Shown here in pieces: positions 1 to 11,361 of a DNA stretch of 64,000 nt; within the stretch, counting starts at the first letter, position 1; every line of letters starts with the position of its first letter. A model generated the notes under the pieces. That model saw only the letters and a program-made list of their open reading frames with translations, had not been told where the DNA came from and made no database searches. Both the position numbers and the translations under genes were made by a program. Origin of the DNA: Chloroflexota bacterium (GTDB lineage: Bacteria > Chloroflexota > Anaerolineae > J036 > Brachytrichaceae); contig JAJYKL010000009.1 of the NCBI GenBank assembly GCA_021788625.1, positions 1 to 64,000 on the forward strand, written 5' to 3'.

Positions 1-103
1 CAATGAGTATGCGTGGTGCCATAGTCAGGGCCAATTGTAATGAGGGAAAAGAGAAAGGAGATTTGTGACAGGTGATAACCCTGCGCGCTGTGGTTAAATC
101 AAA

Positions 104-601
104 GTGGATTCTGAAAGTAATGATCCAGTGGATGGCATGAAAAAGACACGAGCCATTGAGTTGCTTGATCGAGCCGGCGTTTCGTATGAATTACGCACGT
201 TTGAGGCGGTCGAATTCACGGCTGACGAGGCGGCCACTAAAATGGCTTTGCCGCCAGATGAAGTCTGGAAGACGCTCGTCGCACGCGGTGAGCGTAAAGG
301 CGTCGTCATGGCCATTGTACCGGGACCGTATAACCTCAGCCTGCGCAAGCTGGCCCAGGCCTTAGGTGATAAACGCGCTGAGATGGTTGATGTGAGTGAG
401 TTAATGCGGTTGACGGGATTTCTGAAGGGGGGTGTTTCGCCCTTGGGTGGCCGGCATGCTTACCCCATCTATGTCGATCAGTTGGTGCACCAATATGAGC
501 GCGTGGCGATTAGCGCCGGCCAGCGCGGTTTGCAGATTCTTATCGCTCCTGCCGATCTGATCCACGTCACTCAGGCAAACCTCGCAGACCTGGTGGAGTA
601 A
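104..601 (+). CDS. ybaK: YbaK/EbsC-family aminoacyl-tRNA deacylase (Cys-tRNA(Pro) deacylase-like)
   Basis: 165-aa ORF; KTRAIELLDRAGVSYELRTFE..DEVWKTLVARGERKGVVMAIVPG..LKGGVSPLG is typical of YbaK/ProX. Confidence 0.85.
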   Translation: MDSESNDPVDGMKKTRAIELLDRAGVSYELRTFEAVEFTADEAATKMALPPDEVWKTLVARGERKGVVMAIVPGPYNLSLRKLAQALGDKRAEMVDVSELMRLTGFLKGGVSPLGGRHAYPIYVDQLVHQYERVAISAGQRGLQILIAPADLIHVTQANLADLVE

Positions 602-602
602 A

Positions 603-1145
603 TCAAGGCGCGACGACCTGGTAGGCGCTTTCCACCGGTGTGCCCTCGCCACTGCCAGACGTCACGGCCGTGACGGCATAGAGGTAAGTGATACCGTGCT
701 GCAGAGCCGTGTCGGTGAACTCGTAGTGACCATCCGTCGTACTCGCAGCCGGAACAATGGCGATACGTCGCCAGGTCGGGTCATCGATTGTTTTGCGCAA
801 GACTTCGTACCACTGTGCGCCGCTTGGGTTGCCAGTCCAACTGACGACAATCGCGTTGCCCTGGACGACGCTGGTCACGTTCACCGGCTGGCCATTGGAG
901 ACCGCAGGTGAAATGACATGCTGGAACAGGAAGGTGACGACACTGCCTGCATCAGGCGGTTGGATATTGATGGATGACAGGGTGGCAGGTGAAAACAATG
1001 CGAGGCACCCGAAGATCACGCAGGCCAGCGTCGCGATGAGTATCAGCGGCCCGATGATAACGATTTTGATTACCGTGAGTACCAGATGGATCGGGAAGAT
1101 TACGATGTGCCAGACCAAATGCAAGATGCCGCGAAAAATATGCAT
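603..1145 (-). CDS. Membrane-anchored protein with fibronectin type III-like domain
   Basis: N-terminal hydrophobic segments, then a VTSVVQGNAIVVSWTGNPSGAQWYEVLRK..YLYAVTAVTSGSGEGTPVE Fn3-like region. Confidence 0.6.
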   Translation of the reverse strand: MHIFRGILHLVWHIVIFPIHLVLTVIKIVIIGPLILIATLACVIFGCLALFSPATLSSINIQPPDAGSVVTFLFQHVISPAVSNGQPVNVTSVVQGNAIVVSWTGNPSGAQWYEVLRKTIDDPTWRRIAIVPAASTTDGHYEFTDTALQHGITYLYAVTAVTSGSGEGTPVESAYQVVAP

Positions 1146-1220
1146 AGCCCGTTACTCCAAACCGCACCTTTACGAGTGTACACCCAGAGACAACCCTTAC
1201 GCTGATGTAGCTTTACAGCT

Positions 1221-1853
1221 CCTGCAGAGTCTATATCCCAGCCATGCTCAGTCGAAGCGCGCATTCGGGATGAGCATCGTACACGCGCCGGGCGTGAGCG
1301 GCGTTCGCGTCGCCGCTCAGGGCGATGTTGTTGAGGATGGCCATCACATGGATGGCGGGCGGGCGCTGTAACCGACAGCCGTTCTCGTGGCAGGTAACGT
1401 CGCGCTGGTTGGGGGTTCCGTTCTCGATCGCCCGGTGCGTCCTAAAGCAGTGGGCGAGGGTGCGGATCGACGGCCTTGGCCAGCACCCGACCGTACGTCA
1501 TGGGATACGGCATCGTCGCCCGTTTGAGCTTAAGCAGCTTCACCAGCCCCTCTGTCCGCGGCCGCGCCCAGTCCGCGAGGACCTCCGGCTTGTCGTGGCC
1601 GGCCAGTTTCGCTAACACCATCAGGTGCAGCACCCGGCTGTAGCACCGCCCCCGCGCGTGCCGCATGTCCTTCAGGCGGCTGAAGTGCGCTACCAGGCTT
1701 CCCACCTCGAACAGGAACGGCTCGTCCCCGTACGCCATGGCGTGGCTTTCCGTGCCATCCTTCGCTCAGGCCTCAGTCGGTTCGGTTTGTGTTCACACCC
1801 CAAGCCTGAACCGATGGGGCCGTTTCGCTTCTCCTGTCAAGCGACTTTGCAGG
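1221..1853 (-). mobile_element. Internally deleted ISAs1-family element (N- and C-terminal transposase remnants joined, catalytic core missing)
   Basis: Minus strand: N-terminal ORF 1442-1738 (MRHARGRCYSRVLHLMVLAKLAGHDKPEVLADWA) followed directly by an ISAs1-like C-terminus (HRAIENGTPNQRDVTCHENGCRL..HVMAILNNIAL). Ends carry imperfect inverted repeat CCTGCAGAGTC (1221-1231) / CCTGCAAAGTC (complement of 1843-1853). Confidence 0.65.
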
Positions 1854-2200
1854 AATGGCGAAGTAGCCTGAGCGTATAGGTCGTGCTCCATGGCTGTCAG
1901 CACGTGCCAGCCGCTTGGTTCATCCGATAGAGTTGCATAGGACCAAGGCTGGACTCATGAACTACCAGGACCAGCCGGATCGTGCGGTGGGGGGGTAAAC
2001 CGTGACGTGGTGAGCAACCCCCATGCCTTTGCATATCAGATCAAATGGGTAGAGAATAGGATCGGCTGTGGGTGGGTTGTCGTTGTATCACTGCTCCCCG
2101 CATCGAATATCCTTGGGGGTATGCTGCGCTGAATGCACAAGGTGTCATACGAAGGTTCGTCATCTTTTGCCTGGGAACAGGCGTATTGGAGGGTAATCCT

Positions 2201-2794
2201 ATGACGTTCGAACTGCCACCACTTCCGTGGGCTGATGCGGCGCTTGAGCCATATACTTCAGCCAAAACAATCAGCTTTCACTACGGTAAACACCATAAGG
2301 TGTATGTAGACAACCTGAACAAGTTGGTCGCTGGCACTGATCTTGATAAAAAGAGCCTCGAAGACATCATAAAGTCGGTAGCCTCGGATAGTAGCAAGAC
2401 AGGTGTGTTCAATAATGCCGCGCAGGTGTGGAACCACACTTTCTTCTGGCAATGCATGAAACCGGGAGGGGGCGGCAAACCATCCGGCGTTCTAGTAGGA
2501 CGCATCGATCGCGACTTCGGCGGGTATGACAAATTCGTCGAGCAATTCAAGGCCGCGGCGGTGGGTCGTTTCGGCAGTGGGTGGGCCTGGCTCATCGATG
2601 ATAATGGGACTTTGAAGATCATCAGTACCCCTAATGCTGATAACCCGCTGGCACACGGACAAAAGTCTCTCCTCACAGTCGACGTGTGGGAGCATGCCTA
2701 TTACCTGGACTTTCAAAATCGCAGGCCGGACTTCGTACAGGCTTTCCTGGATCACCTGGTGAACTGGGACTTCGTCGTGCAGAACCTGGGCTAA
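2201..2794 (+). CDS. sodB: Fe/Mn superoxide dismutase
   Basis: MTFELPPLPWADAALEPYTSAKTISFHYGKHHKVYVDNLNKL..GSGWAWL..VDVWEHAYYLDFQNRRPDFVQAF; Fe/Mn-SOD signatures (DVWEHAYY). Confidence 0.95.
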   Translation: MTFELPPLPWADAALEPYTSAKTISFHYGKHHKVYVDNLNKLVAGTDLDKKSLEDIIKSVASDSSKTGVFNNAAQVWNHTFFWQCMKPGGGGKPSGVLVGRIDRDFGGYDKFVEQFKAAAVGRFGSGWAWLIDDNGTLKIISTPNADNPLAHGQKSLLTVDVWEHAYYLDFQNRRPDFVQAFLDHLVNWDFVVQNLG

Positions 2795-2941
2795 AGAGAA
2801 AGTCTGAGGGGAGTTTGGGAGAGAGCTGAAGATAGGGAGAGTGGGAGCTGCACAGACGACACATATAGTCGTAATATCCTCTCACCTTCTTATCCTCTCT
2901 CCCATGCCCGCCCTCTATGCGTGGTACTCTCTCATGGTGCA

Positions 2942-3355
2942 CTAAGGCCTGATCACTTCCCACTCCGTCAGTCCACGGATCACCAGGTTCATGTGGGTCT
3001 GCTCGAAGCCCGATTCACAGCAAACGACATGGCTCTGGTAGGTTTGCTCCCCTTGTTTCGCGACGAAGTAATATTGTGCGGGTTTAGCCTGTACCAACCA
3101 CACCAGTCCGGCGACACCCGCTAACCTCACTGTGGACTGAGTATCCTGTCCGTGTGTAACAATCGTGGCAATCGGCTGGTCTGGGTTCGTAACCAGGTAA
3201 AAATCCACCTCGTCAACCGAACCTGTAACTTGCACGTGCAGCGTATCCGTTCTGGAGTTGACGTAGGTCATAAACAGGAACCACACCACACTGATCAGCA
3301 CGGCAATCCCTACACCAATGAGTGCGGGTGAGCTGGAATAGGCTGATCGTTTCAT
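2942..3355 (-). CDS. Hypothetical membrane-anchored protein
   Basis: Start chosen at MKRSAYSSSPALIGVGIAVLISVVWFLFM (single TM helix); no family recognised. Confidence 0.5.
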   Translation of the reverse strand: MKRSAYSSSPALIGVGIAVLISVVWFLFMTYVNSRTDTLHVQVTGSVDEVDFYLVTNPDQPIATIVTHGQDTQSTVRLAGVAGLVWLVQAKPAQYYFVAKQGEQTYQSHVVCCESGFEQTHMNLVIRGLTEWEVIRP

Positions 3356-3640
3356 ATGTTCTGCTCCTGCATGGGGATTAGCTGTGTTATAACGCCCCCT
3401 GAACCACCGCGCAACTGAGGGGCTTTCAGAAAGCATTTTTTCCGATGCTCCTGACTGTCCATCAGTAGGGCTTGCTGGAAGATCTGTAAAAGCACCAGTC
3501 AATAACGGTTATGCATGATTGAGTAAAAGCGCACGGCTCGGCATGACTGCGTGGTCTCATACGATGTCCTACCCTGCCCGACGTGAACTGTCGCGATCCG
3601 CATGCAGTAGTGAGCCGGCTGCCCTTGATAAATTTTAAGC

Positions 3641-4176
3641 ATTGATACAGAACCAAAACCGACGCTGATCGAATTTGTTTGCTATAACCAGTGGGCAAAT
3701 CAGCGGCTACTGATCGACTGCGCGAATCTCGATGAAAGCTTGCTGACAACCGGTATTCCGGGCGTATAAGGTCAATTCGTGAAACCTTCAGCCACATCCT
3801 ACGTACGGAGGCCGGCTTTCTGCAGCGGATCCACGGCAGTTGCCCACAACCGGCATTCAATTGGGACGAGAGTCCCAGCCTGGCACAGCTATCAACTTAT
3901 GCGGCCCAGGCTGGCGATGCGTTTATCGATACGATATGGCGCAACCCGCCCACCCAGAATGTGCACGAGCAAGCAAACAGCCTGACCTATGACTACACGG
4001 TACGGCCGTTATACATGGCTCTGAACAATTATGACATCGCACATCGAACCGATACGACACCGTTCCTCAACAGCCGGACGATATCGTTGCCAAAGCAGGA
4101 TACCAGGCGAACCAAGTTGGTGCATCCTAAACTCTATCAAGCCAAACATGGTGGTCTAGAACAGGTGGGCTACTAA
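3641..4176 (+). pseudogene. DinB-family protein, frameshifted
   Basis: Frame a: LIEFVCYNQWANQRLLIDCANLDESLLTTGIPGV then stop at 3767. Frame b: SIRETFSHILRTEAGFLQRI..FNWDESPSLAQLSTYAAQAGDAFI..PLYMALNNYDIAHRTDTT to 4176. The two frames together match a DinB-like layout. Confidence 0.6.
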
Positions 4177-4178
4177 AC

Positions 4179-6215
<2,037 letters not shown>

Positions 6216-6612
6216 CTATCCGCCCACTTCACATGAATCTAGAACATATATTCTAGCATGAGGAGGCATCGTCATAATCGCGCGAACACGAGGATGCCTA
6301 TACTCGCTTCCCGGCGTTTCCATATCTTTTTGCGGCTATGAAGCACTGTATACCCATGCAGGAGCCAGGCCTTTTGAGTCTTGCCCCGTTGTGCCTGGTG
6401 ATCCCCAGTGTTGCAAAATGAGCGAGCGAACTGTTATCTTCTATTATGAAAGTAACCACTTCCCCAATTGCCTTGATTACATGGCCAACCTCGACCGGAA
6501 TGCCATTTACCAGAGATCTCTGGACGAAGGAGTAAGAACCACCTATCCCGGTCTGGCCAATTCAGGAAGAAGCCATGCAGAATGAGGGTCGCATCCTGGC
6601 TACAGCCATGTA

Positions 6613-7134
6613 CTATTTGTGCGTTTCCCCAGCCATCCGACGCGAGAGCTCGATCGTTGCCAAACCCCCCAGGGCGACGAGCACCAACACGACCAACGTC
6701 CAGAACGGGAAGAGGTTGAGGGGCATCGCGATACCGAGCAGTTTGTCCACCGAAAGAACCCCGGCACCCTGCAACACCAGTACCAATGCCAGGGCAGTCA
6801 GGCTCAGGTTATATTCCCATCCGCCTTTGGTACTGAGGAAACCTTTTTGAAAGTGGACATGGACGATCGCCACGAACATGGTGCTTATGATGAGTGCTGC
6901 CGCGAACGGTGTGAGCAAGCCGATCAACACCAGCAGACCACCGACAAACTCGCTCAAGGCCGCCATCCAACCCAGTGCTAGCGGGTGGGCAACGCCAAAT
7001 CGGCTCATCCCCTGGGCAAAGGTAACAATTCCCTGTCCGCCGAACCAGCCGAAGAGCTTTTGTCCACCGTGAATTGCGAAGGTCACACCCAGCACGACGC
7101 GGACAATGAGAAGTGTGTAGTCTGATAGAGTCAT
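6613..7134 (-). CDS. DoxX-family membrane protein
   Basis: LLIVRVVLGVTFAIHGGQKLFGWFGG..FVGGLLVLIGLLTPFAA; DoxX motifs. Confidence 0.85.
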   Translation of the reverse strand: MTLSDYTLLIVRVVLGVTFAIHGGQKLFGWFGGQGIVTFAQGMSRFGVAHPLALGWMAALSEFVGGLLVLIGLLTPFAAALIISTMFVAIVHVHFQKGFLSTKGGWEYNLSLTALALVLVLQGAGVLSVDKLLGIAMPLNLFPFWTLVVLVLVALGGLATIELSRRMAGETHK

Positions 7135-7273
7135 GGCACCTCAACTTACCTTCACGCCAAGGAGGATCACTACTGCGCGCAATTGTACACAACCCAATGG
7201 TGTGTGCCTGGGTGATCGCCATGCTGAGGTGGCCAAATAATGTGTCCCGGGTCCTCTATTACAATCCGGTGCT

Positions 7274-8356
7274 ATGTCGAGCCATGCAATGCGAACTGTG
7301 CCCTGGCAGGGTGTGATTGCAGCCTATCGCGAACGCCTGAGAATCACATCCGCTGTGCCGCCCGTGACCCTGTTGGAAGGCAATACGCCGCTCATCCCCG
7401 CCCATGCCCTGGTGGATGCATTGGGTGGCGGATTCGAACTCTATCTGAAGTATGAAGGGTTGAACCCCACGGGATCCTTTAAGGATCGCGGCATGACGAC
7501 TGCCATTACGCAGGCTGTGTCCGACGGTGCCCAGGCAGTGATCTGTGCCAGCACAGGCAACACCGCCGCGTCAGCGGCCGCATACGCCGCACGCGCGGGC
7601 TTGAAATGTGTGGTGCTGGTGCCGGAGGGGAAGATTGCCGCCGGTAAACTGGCTGGCGCGCTGAGCTATGGTGCGCAGGTGATTTCCGTCCAAGGCTCGT
7701 TCGACGACGGATTGCGTATGGTGCGCGAGGTTTCATTAAGCGCACCCATTGCGCTGGTCAACTCGGTCAACCCAGCACGCCTGCAGGGGCAAAAGACGGC
7801 AGCCTTCGAGATCTGTGACGTACTGGGCTGTGCACCCGACTGGATGTGCCTGCCGGTAGGCAATGCCGGCAACATCACCGCCTACTGGATGGGGTTCACT
7901 GAATACTTTACCGACCACAACATTGAATCCAGGCCGCATCTGCTGGGTGCGCAGGCAGCCGGTGCTGCCCCGATTGTGCTCGGACATATCGTGGAACATC
8001 CTGAGACCGTGGCTACGGCCATTCGCATTGGGAATCCTGCTCGCTGGCATGAGGCTACGGTGGCGCTGGAAGAGTCGGAAGGACATATTTGCGCGGTGAG
8101 CGACGAAGAGATTATGGCCGCCTATCAGATGGTGGCTCGGCGCGAAGGTGTTTTTTGCGAGCCTTCTTCAGCAGCAGGCCTGGCAGGTCTGGTGAAAGGC
8201 TTGAAGGAAGGTTGGTTGGACCTGCAGGGGAAACGCGTCGTATGTGTGCTCACCGGTCATGGATTGAAAGACCCTGATGCGGCCATGCGCCTCTTTACGG
8301 CCCCTCGGGTCATTGAGCCAAAGCTTGATGCACTCCTGAGCGAAATTGGAAACTAG
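7274..8356 (+). CDS. thrC: Threonine synthase
   Basis: PLIPAHALVDALGGGFELYLKYEGLNPTGSFKDRGMTTAITQA; PLP-binding motif SFKDRGM. Confidence 0.93.
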   Translation: MSSHAMRTVPWQGVIAAYRERLRITSAVPPVTLLEGNTPLIPAHALVDALGGGFELYLKYEGLNPTGSFKDRGMTTAITQAVSDGAQAVICASTGNTAASAAAYAARAGLKCVVLVPEGKIAAGKLAGALSYGAQVISVQGSFDDGLRMVREVSLSAPIALVNSVNPARLQGQKTAAFEICDVLGCAPDWMCLPVGNAGNITAYWMGFTEYFTDHNIESRPHLLGAQAAGAAPIVLGHIVEHPETVATAIRIGNPARWHEATVALEESEGHICAVSDEEIMAAYQMVARREGVFCEPSSAAGLAGLVKGLKEGWLDLQGKRVVCVLTGHGLKDPDAAMRLFTAPRVIEPKLDALLSEIGN

Positions 8357-8387
8357 AGCCTGGAGATTGGAGAACAGAGATTGCAGA

Positions 8388-9380
8388 ATGATTAGTGCGC
8401 GAATTCCCGCCACGAGCGCGAATCTAGGTCCTGGGTTCGATTGCATGGGGTTGGCCCTGGACCTGTGGAACCGGTTCGAACTGCATCACGAACCAGGCAA
8501 TGAGTGCGTCTGCGTCGAATCGTATGGTGAGGGCGCGTCTTCCTTACCCAAAGACCGCACGAATCTGGTTGCCCGAACCATGCTTGACGAAATTGGTTAC
8601 CTGGACCTGCAGGGTGCTAGCAGTGCAGCCTCAAATGTGCCACATCATGTGCTGGGCGAAGCAGGACACCTGCCTGCTGCCGAATCCAGCGGGGTGAGTC
8701 AAAAATCGTTCCGCATCGTATGTCACAATGACATCCCTTGCACCAGTGGCCTGGGGTCCAGCTCTACAGCCGTGCTGGCGGGGCTAATTTTTGCACATGG
8801 ATTGCGGCTGGGATATGTAGATCCTAAAACCGTCCTGTTGCGCGCAACCGCCCTGGAAGGGCATGGCGACAACGTGGGGCCAGCCCTGACGGGTGGACTT
8901 ATGCTCATCTCATTCGATGGTAAAACGGTCGTTTCTGAACGGGTGGCATTACCGCCATTAAAGGTGGTTGTGTGCGTGCCAGAATTCAATTTCCCTACCA
9001 GCGAGGCGCGCGCCCGGCTTCCGAAGACCATCGCACGTAGTGACGCTGTATTTAATATTGGACGCGCCATGCTGGTTGCCGAGGCATTGCGCAATGGTGA
9101 TTATGAGCTCCTGGCGCAGGCGATGGCAGATCACCTCCACGAACCACATCGCATTCCGCTTATCCCTGGTGCCTCGGATGCCCGGCAGGCAGCGCTGCAC
9201 CATGGGGCGACTGCCGTCAGCCTGAGCGGCGCAGGGCCTGGCATGCTGGCTTATGCTCGCACTCACCACGACGCGATTGGCCGCGCGATGCTGGACGCAT
9301 TTAAGCAGGCTGGTCTGCGATCCCGATATTGGATACTGGACGCGTCGCCGCGCGGGGCTGAAATCACCATCGCGATGTAG
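8388..9380 (+). CDS. thrB: Homoserine kinase (GHMP family)
   Basis: MISARIPATSANLGPGFDCMGLAL..SGLGSSSTAVLAGL..LSGAGPGMLAY; directly downstream of thrC. Confidence 0.93.
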   Translation: MISARIPATSANLGPGFDCMGLALDLWNRFELHHEPGNECVCVESYGEGASSLPKDRTNLVARTMLDEIGYLDLQGASSAASNVPHHVLGEAGHLPAAESSGVSQKSFRIVCHNDIPCTSGLGSSSTAVLAGLIFAHGLRLGYVDPKTVLLRATALEGHGDNVGPALTGGLMLISFDGKTVVSERVALPPLKVVVCVPEFNFPTSEARARLPKTIARSDAVFNIGRAMLVAEALRNGDYELLAQAMADHLHEPHRIPLIPGASDARQAALHHGATAVSLSGAGPGMLAYARTHHDAIGRAMLDAFKQAGLRSRYWILDASPRGAEITIAM

Positions 9381-9439
9381 AATCGCTGTGACCGTAACGC
9401 CCGGAACTCATGTCTGCAGACTAATGTTAAGGAGCAAGC

Positions 9440-9622
9440 ATGTCAGACGATAACAACAGCCCAGAAAATGTGCTCGCTGAGACGGAGAACTTCGCCATCA
9501 TCCAGTTCCATGATGAAGACGAAACGTTTTTTGACATCGATTTCGGGATCGTCACGGTACACCTGGACGAAGACGAATATGATGAGTTTGTAGAGCTGTT
9601 GAAGCAGCTCAAACAGCGGTAG
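9440..9622 (+). CDS. Small highly acidic protein (60 aa), unknown function
   Basis: AAGGAGC-type RBS upstream; D/E-rich MSDDNNSPENVLAETENFAIIQFHDEDETFFDIDFGIVTVHLDEDEYDEFVELLKQLKQR. Confidence 0.6.
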   Translation: MSDDNNSPENVLAETENFAIIQFHDEDETFFDIDFGIVTVHLDEDEYDEFVELLKQLKQR

Positions 9623-9745
9623 CGCCTGAACTCGTTGACACGATGTCCAACCGGTATCGCTACCGGATGGTCCATCATGTGGCGCTGGTGTACCGGGTTA
9701 ATCTTGCCAGTGACAGGGTTAATCTGTTTTTCACCGTGGTCATTG

Positions 9746-9775
9746 AAAGGCCTTTGGGTATCCAAAGGCCTTTTT
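9746..9775 (+). terminator. Intrinsic terminator (or attenuator) between the acidic small ORF and pyrB
   Basis: AAAGGCCTTTGG-gtat-CCAAAGGCCTTT followed by T-rich tail. Confidence 0.8.
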
Positions 9776-9816
9776 ACTGCCTGTCGCAGGTCAGGGAGGA
9801 ACGATAAACCGTATAT

Positions 9817-10794
9817 ATGAATACACTATATAACCGAGACCTCATCAGTATTGATGATCTCACCAAGGACGAGATCGAGTCCATTTTGGTGCAGGCTGCC
9901 GAATTTGAGCAGCGCCTGGCACGCGGCGAGCGCCACAGTGTGGCTCAGTTATTGCGCGATTACCTCCTGGCTACGATTTTCTACGAACCGAGTACCCGCA
10001 CGCGCCTGTCGTTCGAGAGCGCGATGAACCGTCTGGGTGGGCGGGTGCTCAGCGTGGCTGAGGCGAAAACCTCCTCCAGTGCGGCCAAGGGTGAAACGAT
10101 TTACGACACAGGCCGCATGCTGGAATCGTACGCCGACGTGCTGGTGCAGAGGCACCCGGCCAGCGGCTCGGCGCGTGCCCTGGCGGATGCGGCTGCGGTG
10201 CCAGTGATCAACGCCGGAGACGGCACCGGCGAGCATCCCTCTCAGGCTCTGCTGGACCTCTATACCATCCAGCGTGAAGGAGCCGCTGGGTCCCCAGGCG
10301 CCTCCCGCGGCGGTCTGCGTCCTTTGGACGGTCTGCACGTGGCTATGGTGGGCGACCTGAAGAACGGCCGCACAGTGCATTCGCTTTCCCGGGCCCTCTC
10401 GCACTGGAAGGTGGAGTTTAGCTTTGTTGCACCCCCGGAGCTGGCCATGCCCCAGGACATCGTGGACTTCGTCCGGGAACGCGGCGCCACCGTGAACCAG
10501 GCCACCGATATGGTTCCGGCGTTCAAGACAGCGGACGTTGCCTACATTACACGCATCCAGCAGGAACGCTTCGCCACACCTGAGGACTACATGAAGTACA
10601 AAGGGGTTTACGTCATCACGGCGCAGGTCCTTAAGGACGCCAAGCCGGGCATCGCCATCATGCACCCGCTGCCGCGTGTGGACGAAATCAGCACTGATGT
10701 CGATACACTGGCCAATGCAGCTTACTTTCGCCAGGCGCGCAATGGTGTGTTTATACGCATGGCTCTGCTGGCCATGATCCTTGGCGCTGTGTAG
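9817..10794 (+). CDS. pyrB: Aspartate carbamoyltransferase catalytic subunit
   Basis: FYEPSTRTRLSFESAMNRLGG..EHPSQALLDLYTI..MHPLPRVDEI. Confidence 0.93.
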   Translation: MNTLYNRDLISIDDLTKDEIESILVQAAEFEQRLARGERHSVAQLLRDYLLATIFYEPSTRTRLSFESAMNRLGGRVLSVAEAKTSSSAAKGETIYDTGRMLESYADVLVQRHPASGSARALADAAAVPVINAGDGTGEHPSQALLDLYTIQREGAAGSPGASRGGLRPLDGLHVAMVGDLKNGRTVHSLSRALSHWKVEFSFVAPPELAMPQDIVDFVRERGATVNQATDMVPAFKTADVAYITRIQQERFATPEDYMKYKGVYVITAQVLKDAKPGIAIMHPLPRVDEISTDVDTLANAAYFRQARNGVFIRMALLAMILGAV

Positions 10795-10882
10795 TGGCCC
10801 AGGACTTGAACGGGCTACTGTGACCGCCCGGCGGGTGATTCCCACTTCCTGGCAGCACGACGGCGCGGTCTGCAACAGAATA

Positions 10883-10962
10883 GAACAGATGTTCGAGATC
10901 CTGACATAGGGGTGTCAGGATGCCCTCCTACAATGCTCATCAAGCATATAGAACAAGTGTTC
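10883..10962. promoter_or_regulatory. Pair of GAAC-RNRY-GTTC sites (LexA/SOS-box-like)
   Basis: GAACAGATGTTC at 10883-10894 and GAACAAGTGTTC at 10951-10962, both upstream of small ORF 10982. Confidence 0.45.
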
Positions 10963-10981
10963 AGCATTACAGGAGGCTGCG

Positions 10982-11191
10982 ATGAATCTTTATGAGTTTG
11001 CCGCCCTTTCGCGCGTGTTATACGAAGAGCGACTGCGTGACGCGGAGCGCCGGACGCAACGCTCCGCAATGGGAACGCAGATTCATTTGCCCATGCAGAG
11101 ACTGGGCAACCTGATCGCCCGTCACATCACCAGACATAAAACGATCGAAGACCGTCCTACTCACCTAAAACTGCTTGACGAGAGGCGATAG
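10982..11191 (+). CDS. Small protein, unknown function
   Basis: 69 aa; GGAGG RBS just upstream of ATG; MNLYEFAALSRVLYEERLRDAERRTQRSAMG..; no family recognised. Confidence 0.45.
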   Translation: MNLYEFAALSRVLYEERLRDAERRTQRSAMGTQIHLPMQRLGNLIARHITRHKTIEDRPTHLKLLDERR

Positions 11192-11306
11192 ATGTGAGGA
11201 TGTGCTGGTGCAAGAGTTGGGAGCAGGGTGGGGGCTGATGGCGTCGACCGATCATCCCGGCTATGCCTGGAGAAAGCCAAACTGGCTGCTTAGAGCCTAT
11301 CCCAGT

Positions 11307-11339
11307 AGATGTCTGACTTCTCCGAGAAGTCAGACATCT
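11307..11339. repeat. Perfect 16-bp inverted repeat between convergent genes
   Basis: AGATGTCTGACTTCTC-c-GAGAAGTCAGACATCT, nested in an outer imperfect arm GAGCCTAT/ATAGGTTC. Confidence 0.85.
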
Positions 11340-11361
11340 GGGCACCTATCGGTATAGGTTC

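Noticed and set aside
757-1371. 204-aa plus-strand ORF
   Set aside because: Runs antisense through the Fn3-like protein gene and into the IS remnant; no coherent protein family.
6391-6585. 64-aa plus-strand ORF
   Set aside because: No convincing RBS, no family motif, intergenic; insufficient support.
9949-10875. 308-aa minus-strand ORF antisense to pyrB
   Set aside because: Complete overlap with the conserved pyrB frame; composition is typical of a shadow ORF in GC-rich DNA.
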